This document shows positions 1 through 5,571 of a DNA stretch of 6,035 nt, in pieces. The notes beneath the pieces are model-generated. The model did no database searches and was not told the DNA's origin. It worked only from the letters and a program-made list of their open reading frames with translations. Numbering within the stretch: the first letter of the stretch is position 1; the number at the start of each line of letters is the position of its first letter. The DNA is taken from NCBI GenBank assembly GCA_002455655.1, contig DKLF01000006.1, positions 1-6,035 of the forward strand, given 5' to 3'. The DNA comes from Oscillibacter sp. UBA6647 (lineage in GTDB: Bacteria > Bacillota > Clostridia > Oscillospirales > Oscillospiraceae). Made by a program: the position numbers and the translations under genes.

Positions 1-29
1 AATGAGGGCGTTCACAGAAAACGTGCCGT

Positions 30-71
30 AAAGCAAACGCCCCGCTGCCCGTTTTGGCGGGCAGCGGGGCG
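30..71 (-). terminator. Rho-independent terminator, minus strand
   Basis: Positions 38-51 pair perfectly with 58-71 (14 bp, very GC-rich), leaving the six-base loop 52-57. Read on the minus strand, the stem is followed by a broken U-tract (TTTGCTTT, positions 37-30). On the plus strand no T-run follows, so it should act only on leftward transcripts. It lies about 50 nt beyond the end of the 6S-like RNA and is the only good stop signal for the DUF1292/6S transcription unit. The interrupted U-tract lowers confidence slightly. Confidence 0.75.
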
Positions 72-122
72 CAGAATACGCGCATCTTGTTTAAAAATCC
101 GTTCAGGGAAATTTTTAAGAAT

Positions 123-325
123 AAAGTTACCCCGCTCGGCCGTGTAGACCCCGTTATAACCTGCACCTTTACGGACAGGTGGGTCGCCTCCAGCACGCTT
201 TATCGCTTCCAACATCCAGCCGCAAACAGCAGCCGGGAGGCCTGCGAACCACGGTCTGATCCGGCATCCCTTATAACGAAATGTGGGTTAAAAAAGGCCT
301 ATCACGCACCGCGCAGGGTTTCTTG
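123..325 (-). ncRNA. ssrS: Probable 6S RNA (regulator of sigma-A RNA polymerase)
   Basis: 6S RNA binds housekeeping RNA polymerase holoenzyme by mimicking an open promoter: a long imperfect duplex with a central bubble. The minus-strand transcript here folds that way by hand. In plus coordinates, the closing stem pairs 309-318 with 130-139 (9 of 10, one G-U), extended by 322-324 with 124-126. The stem continues 303-306 with 141-144 and 296-301 with 145-150. A large asymmetric bubble follows, with 279-295 unpaired. Then 271-278 pairs with 152-159 (8 bp), and the apical arm is closed by 236-241 with 186-191 (6 bp) plus flanking short helices. The length of about 203 nt fits the family (roughly 180-200). 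No credible ORF lies inside. It starts about 35 nt after the DUF1292 stop codon on the same strand. Only a weak -10 (TGTAAC, about 7 nt before the proposed 5' end) and no good -35 are visible, so processing from a longer transcript is possible. Ends are approximate. The family call rests on architecture and recalled resemblance, not a covariance-model hit. Confidence 0.7.
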
Positions 326-360
326 TGCACAGTTACATCTTGGTTACGGAAAGAAGATCG

Positions 361-657
361 TCAGGAGTCTTCGTCCTCCTCGTCCTCAAACAGGGCTTCC
401 ATGAACAAATCGTACACCGCGTCCAGCTCTTCATCGGAGTCTAAGGTGGAAAGCAGCTCTTCGCCGTTTTCTGTCAGGACCTTCAGAATCACAAGACCGG
501 TATCGGGATCTTCTTCGTCGGAGTCCTCCGTCTCGGCGGGAAAGAAAGCCATGTATTTCTGTCCGTTGTGCTCCAGCGCGTCCACGAGTTCCAATTCGAT
601 ATCGTTTCCGTCCTCATCGGTGATGGTGACAAAAGTGGGGCTAAACTCCTCGCTCAT
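361..657 (-). CDS. DUF1292 family protein (YrzB-like)
   Basis: Small, strongly acidic cytoplasmic protein of 98 residues, with no signal peptide or membrane segment. Residues 8-40 carry the DUF1292 pattern: a beta-rich stretch beginning TITDEDGNDIELE, followed by a YMAFFP strand (35-40). Residues 54-60 (GLVILKV) and the segment around 65-90 (ENGEELLSTLDSDEELDAVY) complete the fold. The tail (91-98) is almost all Asp/Glu. The function of the family is not known. In Bacillus the relative yrzB sits in a conserved housekeeping cluster with yrrK. The ATG at 657 is chosen because an AGGAGG (665-670) lies 7 nt upstream. A good sigma-A-like promoter precedes it and the 6S-like RNA follows it. The name is firm; any function would be a guess. 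Confidence 0.9.
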   Translation of the reverse strand: MSEEFSPTFVTITDEDGNDIELELVDALEHNGQKYMAFFPAETEDSDEEDPDTGLVILKVLTENGEELLSTLDSDEELDAVYDLFMEALFEDEEDEDS

Positions 658-692
658 AGAGGTGCCTCCTTACGGTTAGTTTCGTTGAATGT

Positions 693-721
693 ATTGTACC
701 CGCTCCATCGGAAAAATGCAA
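693..721 (-). promoter_or_regulatory. Sigma-A-type promoter of the DUF1292 gene
   Basis: On the minus strand TTGCAT (721-716) is followed after exactly 17 bases by TACAAT (698-693), matching 4 of 6 and 5 of 6 consensus bases. The predicted start is near 686, giving a leader of about 29 nt with AGGAGG in it. It probably serves the DUF1292 gene and may read through into the 6S-like RNA. Confidence 0.75.
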
Positions 722-840
722 GTGAATCAGGTGTGCAAATCGTGGGAAAATGAAATTTCGAGGCAGGTAATTTTTCCTGTATATAAAAATTTTCCCTGAA
801 TTAAGGAACTTTTATCAAGAAAAAAGCGACAATTTTGGTG

Positions 841-869
841 TTGACAGGAATGGTAAAATGAAAGATACT
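841..869 (+). promoter_or_regulatory. Probable sigma-A promoter of the PBP gene
   Basis: A perfect -35 box TTGACA (841-846) is followed after 17 bases by GATACT (864-869, 4 of 6). A second possible -10, TACTAT, lies at 866-871 with a 19-base spacer. Transcription would start near 876, giving a leader of about 75 nt. The -35 is convincing; the exact -10 is uncertain. Confidence 0.6.
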
Positions 870-896
870 ATGGCGTATTATGTGCAGCCGTTTTGC

Positions 897-925
897 CAAG
901 GGAGGGTGAATCGACTGCTCCCCTG
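897..925 (+). promoter_or_regulatory. Small leader hairpin before the PBP gene
   Basis: Positions 897-904 pair with 918-925 (7 of 8, one A-C mismatch) around a 13-base loop. It ends about 10 bases before the AAGGAGGTG ribosome binding site (936-944). No T-run follows, so it is not a terminator. It might protect the mRNA 5' end or affect translation, but it may also be incidental. Confidence 0.3.
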
Positions 926-951
926 AACTAAGGAAAAGGAGGTGTTCTGCA

Positions 952-3576
952 ATGGAAGAGCACGGCAGACACCGGGAATCGTCCCAGCCCCATGAGCACC
1001 GCCGCCGCCGCAGGTCCGCAAAAAATCCGATGGATACAATCTGGTTTGTAGTCCGGACCCTGCTGTTGGTTGGCATTCTCTCCGGCGCGATGATTGCCGG
1101 TATTTTCATGTATTATGTGAAAACGACGCTGACGCCCGCTTTGGACATCAATGCCGACGACTATACCATGAACCTCAGCTCTGTCATCATGTATGAGAAC
1201 AGCGAGACGGGGAACTGGGAAGAATTGCAGATGATTTACGGCGACGAAAACCGTATCTGGGTGGATTACGACCAAATTCCCAAGACCATGTGGGAAGCGG
1301 CAGTGTCCATCGAGGATGAACGTTTCTTCGGCCACCACGGCGTGGACTGGCTGCGGACCGCCAGAGCCACGACAAATCTGTTTTTCCGCACCAGCAGTAC
1401 ATTCGGCGGTTCCACCATTACGCAGCAGTTGCTGAAGAACATGACCCACGACGACGACAACACGGTGAACCGCAAGGTACGGGAGATTTTCCGGGCGCTG
1501 GAGTTTGAGAAAAAGTATTCCAAGGAAGAAATTTTGGAGCTGTATCTCAACCACATTTATCTGGGCCAGAAGTGTTATGGTGTGCAGACTGCCGCGCAGT
1601 TTTACTTCGGCAAGGACGTGTCGGAGCTGTCGACTGCGGAGTGCGCCAGCATCATTGCAATCACCAATAATCCCTCGCTGTACGGACCCATGTCCACCGT
1701 CGTTATCACCAACAAGGAAACCGGCGTGAGAAAAACGGCCCGGGAGATGAACAGGGACCGCCAGCAGAATATCCTGAAAAAGATGCTGGAGCTTGGATAC
1801 CTGAGTCAGGAGGAATACGACCAGGCGGCGAATGAGGAGCTGAAGTTCACCGACGGCTCCGTCTCCGCGCAGGAGCTGGTGGCCGCCGATAATGTTGAAA
1901 AAAGCGGCGGAACCTCCACTGGCATTAACTCCTATTTTGTCGATAAGGTGATTCTGGACGTCTCCGAGGACTTTGCCAAGCAGCTTGGCATTACCACCGG
2001 GGCGGCGCGCAAGCGGCTTTACAACGGCGGTTATACGATTTACTGCACCGTGGACCCGCATATTCAGGAAATTGCCGAGTCCGTGTATCAGGAGCGCGCC
2101 AATTTGGACGTGACCTCCTCTAGCGGACAGGAGCTTCAGTCCGGCATCACCATCGTAGACCCCACCACCGGCAATGTAAAGGCCATGGTGGGCAAGGTGG
2201 GCACCAAGCAGGATAATCTGGGCTGGAACTATGCCGTGGGCAAGCGTCAGTGCGGCTCCGCCATCAAGCCCATCACGGTATATGCCCCGGCGCTGGACGC
2301 CGGAGTGGTTACCATGGCGTCCACCTTTGACGACTATCCCGTGCGCCTGTTGAACGACAACCCGTGGCCAAAAAACTCCCCTCAGGGCTATAAGGGCTGG
2401 ACAACCCTTTCAAGCGGCGTTGCAAACTCCGTCAACACCGTGGCTGTTCAGGTAATCGAAAAGCTGGGCGTTAAAAATTCCTTTGACTTTGCCACGGAGA
2501 AGGCAAATTTGGATTTGGTGGCAGACGACATTAACACGGCGGCGCTGGGTCTGGGTGGCCTGACCTACGGTGTTTCAACCGAGGAAATGGCTGCGGCCTT
2601 CGCGGTGTTTGCCAACGGTGGCGTGTACAACTCTCCACGTCTTTACACGAAGATGGAGGACAGCAACGGCAATGTGATTCTGGACAACGAGACGGAAACC
2701 CATGTTGCTGTGAAGGAAACGACCGCCTATTTCATGAATCAACTGCTTCAGGGCGTGATGAACGGAGGAACGGCTTCCCGGTACAAGCTTTCCGGTATGA
2801 CCAGCGCCGGTAAAACCGGTACCACCAGCGATAATAAGGACCGGTATTTCGTGGGCTACACGCCCTATTATGCCGCGGCGGTCTGGTGCGGCTATGACAA
2901 GCCCGAGCGCATCAGCTATTCCGGAAACCCCGCCGCCTCCATGTGGCAGAAGGTCATGCAGAAAATTGCGGACGAGCAGGAGAACAAGTCGTTCACCAAG
3001 CCCAGCAGCGGCCTTGTTAAGGTGACCGTGTGCGCCGACAGCGGCCTTTTGGCCACGGACGCCTGCGCGTCGGACCTGCGGGGCAGCCGCGTGCGGGAGG
3101 TGGAGGTGGCTGCGGGAACCGCCCCTGTGGAGGAGTGCAGTCTCCATAAATTCTACGACTATTGCACCGAGGGCAAGGTCCTTGCTACGCCGCTGTGCCC
3201 TGCGGCCAGCGTGAAGCCGGTTGCCCTGCTGGACTATACCCGGGTGGACTACGGTCCCAGCATCAAGGCGGACGACGACGCCTATCTGATTGGTTCCTTG
3301 CAGACAAAGTTGGAGGACGGGACGGTTGTGATTCCGCCTTGTCCGGTTCATCAGGATGGCGTCCTGCCCACCGACCCCGACGGCGAAGGGGAGACGACGG
3401 TTCCTGAAGATGGAGGAGACACGGGGCTTGCCCCGCCGCCGAAGACTGAGCCCGGCGGAATCGGCTCCGGTGGCGGAACGACTTCTCCGACAGAACCCAC
3501 GCTGCCAACAGAGCCGTCCGAGCCTTCTTCCGGGATAGACGATTGGATTAACAACGTCTGGAACACGGGAAACTGA
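952..3576 (+). CDS. Class A penicillin-binding protein (PBP1A family)
   Basis: Bifunctional peptidoglycan synthase on the outer face of the membrane. It polymerises lipid II into glycan strands and cross-links stem peptides; it is the target of beta-lactams and moenomycin. The 874 residues run in order: short His/Arg-rich cytoplasmic tail (1-25), membrane anchor (about 28-55), GT51 domain (about 75-300), linker, transpeptidase domain (about 395-680). GT51 motifs are EDERFFGHHG (catalytic Glu121), GGSTITQQ (152-159), RKVRE (174-178, second Glu178, 57 residues after the first as expected) and the KEEILELYLNHIYLG stretch. Transpeptidase motifs are S436-A-I-K439, S493-V-N495 and K621-T-G. A C-terminal region (690-800) carries six cysteines, followed by a Pro/Thr/Glu/Gly-rich disordered tail (about 806-863). 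All catalytic residues are present. AAGGAGGTG lies 7 nt before the ATG. The gene appears monocistronic, with its own promoter and terminator. It could be labelled pbpA, ponA or mrcA; I leave the symbol blank. Confidence 0.97.
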   Translation: MEEHGRHRESSQPHEHRRRRRSAKNPMDTIWFVVRTLLLVGILSGAMIAGIFMYYVKTTLTPALDINADDYTMNLSSVIMYENSETGNWEELQMIYGDENRIWVDYDQIPKTMWEAAVSIEDERFFGHHGVDWLRTARATTNLFFRTSSTFGGSTITQQLLKNMTHDDDNTVNRKVREIFRALEFEKKYSKEEILELYLNHIYLGQKCYGVQTAAQFYFGKDVSELSTAECASIIAITNNPSLYGPMSTVVITNKETGVRKTAREMNRDRQQNILKKMLELGYLSQEEYDQAANEELKFTDGSVSAQELVAADNVEKSGGTSTGINSYFVDKVILDVSEDFAKQLGITTGAARKRLYNGGYTIYCTVDPHIQEIAESVYQERANLDVTSSSGQELQSGITIVDPTTGNVKAMVGKVGTKQDNLGWNYAVGKRQCGSAIKPITVYAPALDAGVVTMASTFDDYPVRLLNDNPWPKNSPQGYKGWTTLSSGVANSVNTVAVQVIEKLGVKNSFDFATEKANLDLVADDINTAALGLGGLTYGVSTEEMAAAFAVFANGGVYNSPRLYTKMEDSNGNVILDNETETHVAVKETTAYFMNQLLQGVMNGGTASRYKLSGMTSAGKTGTTSDNKDRYFVGYTPYYAAAVWCGYDKPERISYSGNPAASMWQKVMQKIADEQENKSFTKPSSGLVKVTVCADSGLLATDACASDLRGSRVREVEVAAGTAPVEECSLHKFYDYCTEGKVLATPLCPAASVKPVALLDYTRVDYGPSIKADDDAYLIGSLQTKLEDGTVVIPPCPVHQDGVLPTDPDGEGETTVPEDGGDTGLAPPPKTEPGGIGSGGGTTSPTEPTLPTEPSEPSSGIDDWINNVWNTGN

Positions 3577-3584
3577 TACAGCAT

Positions 3585-3616
3585 AAAAACCGCCGCACGG
3601 CTGTGCGGCGGTTTTT
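3585..3616 (+). terminator. Rho-independent terminator after the PBP gene
   Basis: A perfect 9-bp GC stem (3590-3598 with 3603-3611) closes a GGCT loop and is followed by five T (3612-3616). Five A (3585-3589) precede it, extending the dyad to 14 bp, so it could also stop leftward transcription. It starts 9 bases after the PBP stop codon and separates that gene from the amino-acid operon. Confidence 0.93.
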
Positions 3617-3799
3617 CATATGTGCGGAACCAAAGGCGCGCAGTTTCGCGGATAAAGGCTGGCGCGAAATCCATGGTGCGAGAACACCCGAGGACATCGA
3701 ATCACTTAATTTTTGCCGTTTTGTAAAATCAGGCCGCGGGGTATGGACATTTCACCGAAAAATTTTCCCGGAGGACGGAGAAATTCTTGTGTTTGTGCA
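3617..3799. other. Intergenic spacer with a short dyad, no gene seen
   Basis: No credible ORF with a ribosome binding site is present. Two things are visible. One is a 7-bp dyad, TTTCGCG (3644-3650) with CGCGAAA (3663-3669) around a 12-base loop, with no T-run. The other is the 12-mer AAAAATTTTCCC (3758-3769), which also occurs upstream of the PBP promoter (785-796). Neither has an assignable role. Confidence 0.4.
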
Positions 3800-3828
3800 T
3801 TGCAACCTGCCGGCTTCTATGGTAAACT
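3800..3828 (+). promoter_or_regulatory. Promoter of the pheB-hom-aspartokinase operon
   Basis: TTGCAA (3800-3805) and TAAACT (3823-3828) are separated by 17 bases, and a TG at 3820-3821 gives an extended -10. The start is predicted near 3835, leaving a leader of about 35 nt. That is too short for a T-box, lysine riboswitch or attenuator. The -35 box overlaps a TGCA-T-TGCA repeat (3796-3804) that could be an operator. Confidence 0.65.
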
Positions 3829-3869
3829 AATCAAAGTATAAGGACAAATGACCATGGGAGGCGGACGGA

Positions 3870-4310
3870 ATGGGCAGAGAGGTCAAATTCTATATTGTAG
3901 CGGCGGACGCCCTGCCGGAGATTTTTGTGAAGGTGGCCGAAGCCAAGCGCATGATCCAAACCGGCGAGGTAAACACGGTGGGCGCCGCCACCCGATTGGC
4001 GGGCATCAGCCGCAGCGCGTTCTATAAGTACAAGGATTCCGTGCAGCCCTTCAACGATTTGAAATCGGAGCACATCATCACGTTTTACGGGATGCTGAAG
4101 GACGCGCCGGGCGTGCTGAGCCGTGTGCTGTCAGGTTTCGCGGGGGCGGGCGCCAACATCCTAACCATCAATCAGAGCATTCCCACCAACGGCTGCGCCG
4201 CCGTCACCGTGTCTGCGGAAACCTCGGACATGGAGATGACGCTGGAGGCGTTTTTGGAGCAGGTTTCCGAAGTGGAGGGCGTGGTCCGGTTTGAAGTGCT
4301 GGCCGGATAA
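3870..4310 (+). CDS. pheB: ACT-domain regulator, PheB/ThrR type (UPF0735)
   Basis: A 146-residue cytoplasmic protein, matching the usual length of the UPF0735/PheB family (about 145-150). The N-terminal half (residues about 1-65) has a helix-turn-helix-like stretch, NTVGAATRLAGISRSAFYKY (35-54), where the ISRSAFYKYK core resembles a DNA recognition helix. The C-terminal half (about 68-146) is an ACT domain opening with HIITFYGMLKDAPGVLSRVL, the ligand-contact loop being KDAPGVL. ACT domains bind amino acids. From memory, the Bacillus relative ThrR (formerly PheB) represses hom and thrCB, which fits this gene lying 21 nt upstream of hom. Threonine or another aspartate-family amino acid as ligand is an inference. 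Start: ATG preceded by GGGAGG (3856-3861) at 8 nt. An older view ties PheB to phenylalanine synthesis; the context here favours threonine. Confidence 0.9.
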   Translation: MGREVKFYIVAADALPEIFVKVAEAKRMIQTGEVNTVGAATRLAGISRSAFYKYKDSVQPFNDLKSEHIITFYGMLKDAPGVLSRVLSGFAGAGANILTINQSIPTNGCAAVTVSAETSDMEMTLEAFLEQVSEVEGVVRFEVLAG

Positions 4311-4331
4311 AAACAGCGAAAGGATCGATCC

Positions 4332-5525
4332 ATGAGTAAGATTGCAATTTTGGGCCTTGGCACGGTAGGGACCGGCGTAGCCAAGGTAGTGGCGGAAAAT
4401 GCCCGGCAGATCGAGCGGAAGCTGGGGGAGCCACTGAGTGTGAAGTCCGTTCTGGTCCGACATTTTAAGGACGGCCCCTACCGCCAGCTTATGACTGACG
4501 ATTTTGCAACCATTGAGCGGGACGATGAAATCCGCGTGGTGGTGGAGACAATCGGAGGGACAGAGGCGGCGTACGAGTATACCAAGCGGGCGCTGGCGGC
4601 GGGAAAGCATGTGGTGACCGCCAACAAGCAGTTGGTGGCTGAAAAGGGCTGGGAGCTGATGGAGCTGGCCCAAAAGAACAACGTGAACTACCTATTTGAA
4701 GCCAGCGTGGGCGGCGGTATCCCGGTGCTGCACCCGCTGACGGAGTGCCTGTGCGCCAACCGGGTGGATGAGATTTTCGGGATTCTCAACGGTACCACCA
4801 ATTACATTCTCACCCGCATGGTCCGCACCGGCGCCTTTTTTTCCGATGCGCTGCGGGAAGCGCAGGCCAAGGGCTATGCCGAGGCAGACCCCACCGCCGA
4901 CGTGCAGGGCATTGACGCGGGTCGAAAAATCTGCATTCTGGCGGATTTGGCTTTTGGCGCGCAGGTGCGACCGGAGGATGTTCCTATGGAGGGAATCACG
5001 AAGCTGTCCCTCCGGGACGTGAAGGTGGCCCAGCGGGCGGGCTACCGCATCAAGTTGCTGGGCCGGTGCCTGCGGATGCCCGGCGGAGGGCGCACTGCCT
5101 ACGTTGCGCCCCATCTGGTGCCGGAGGAGCACCCGATGGCCAACGTGGAGGATGTCTACAACGCCGTGGCCGTCCAGGGCAGTGCCGTGGGCGAGGTGAT
5201 GTTTTACGGCAGTGGCGCGGGAGAGCTGCCCACGGCTTCGGCCTGCGTGTCGGACGTGATGGAGAGCCTGCGCCGCAGTCCCCGGCAGGAGGGGCTTGGC
5301 TGGAGCGGCGACGCCGACGGGTTTGTAGACCCCGCAGAGGTGTCCACCCGCTTTTATTTCCGCATTGAGGGCAGCCTGATGGACGCGGCGATGGCCTTCG
5401 GTCAGGTGGAGGTACTCAGCGAGGATGGAGAAACCGGGTTTTTGACGGATTCCATCCCTCTGCGGGAGGCGCTGGAAAAATCCGAATGCCTGAATGTACT
5501 TGCTCGGCTGCGGGTGCTGGGCTGA
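4332..5525 (+). CDS. hom: Homoserine dehydrogenase
   Basis: NAD(P)H-dependent reduction of L-aspartate 4-semialdehyde to homoserine, the branch point to threonine and methionine, in the cytoplasm. The 397 residues show the dinucleotide-binding GxGxxG near the N-terminus (G8-L-G10-T-V-G13), ETIGG (72-76), the TANKQLVAEKG segment (97-107), EASVGGGIPVL (123-133) and NGTTNYIL (153-160). The signature EADPTADVQGIDAGRK follows (184-199), where Asp195 and Lys199 align with the catalytic Asp/Lys pair known from the yeast enzyme. The last 60 residues (338-397) look like a reduced ACT domain: strands FYFRI, VEVLS, GFLTD and LNVLARLRVL around two helices, but without the usual DxPGVL ligand loop. The protein is correspondingly shorter than the common 425-435 residues. 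AAAGGA (4319-4324) lies 7 nt before the ATG. It is probably co-transcribed with the ACT regulator upstream and the aspartokinase downstream. Confidence 0.97.
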   Translation: MSKIAILGLGTVGTGVAKVVAENARQIERKLGEPLSVKSVLVRHFKDGPYRQLMTDDFATIERDDEIRVVVETIGGTEAAYEYTKRALAAGKHVVTANKQLVAEKGWELMELAQKNNVNYLFEASVGGGIPVLHPLTECLCANRVDEIFGILNGTTNYILTRMVRTGAFFSDALREAQAKGYAEADPTADVQGIDAGRKICILADLAFGAQVRPEDVPMEGITKLSLRDVKVAQRAGYRIKLLGRCLRMPGGGRTAYVAPHLVPEEHPMANVEDVYNAVAVQGSAVGEVMFYGSGAGELPTASACVSDVMESLRRSPRQEGLGWSGDADGFVDPAEVSTRFYFRIEGSLMDAAMAFGQVEVLSEDGETGFLTDSIPLREALEKSECLNVLARLRVLG

Positions 5526-5571
5526 GCGGAACTGATTGACCGGTTATCCAGAGGAGAAGGGGTTAAAGCAA

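Larger units (their letters stand above)
794..935. repeat. Direct repeat flanking the PBP promoter
   Basis: Fifteen bases at 794-808 (CCCTGAATTAAGGAA) recur at 921-935 with one change (C for T). Each copy has an imperfect dyad, CCT-n-AATT-n-AGG in the first. One copy lies about 33 bases upstream of the -35 box and the other just before the ribosome binding site of the PBP gene. It could be an operator pair or chance in AT-rich DNA. The span given runs from first to second copy. Confidence 0.4.

Noticed and set aside
123..325. tmRNA, RNase P RNA, SRP RNA, T-box or riboswitch as alternatives for the folded RNA
   Set aside because: No tRNA-like ends or tag ORF, no RNase P core patterns, no SRP Alu or GGAA-loop helix, no T-box sequence, and no gene directly downstream to regulate within the window.
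12..404. Overlapping short ORFs on both strands (12-215 minus, 54-404 plus)
   Set aside because: They cross the terminator hairpin and the folded RNA, have no ribosome binding site and no recognisable protein pattern.
281..679. Ser-rich ORF on the plus strand (132 aa)
   Set aside because: It is antisense to the DUF1292 gene; the serine runs are the reverse reading of its Glu/Asp codons. No ribosome binding site.
928..2061. Long minus-strand ORF (377 aa) opposite the PBP gene
   Set aside because: Shadow of a GC-rich codon pattern. The plus-strand frame has every GT51 and transpeptidase motif, and the antisense protein has no coherent domain.
2575..3351. Minus-strand ORF (258 aa) opposite the PBP C-terminal half
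   Set aside because: Antisense shadow of a recognised gene; no start signal and no family resemblance.
3603..3830. 75-aa plus-strand ORF between the PBP gene and pheB
   Set aside because: It begins with GTG inside the terminator stem, has no ribosome binding site and runs through the next promoter.
3829..3869. Lysine or threonine leader control of the amino-acid operon
   Set aside because: Only about 35 nt separate the predicted start site from the ATG, too little for a riboswitch, T-box or leader peptide attenuator.
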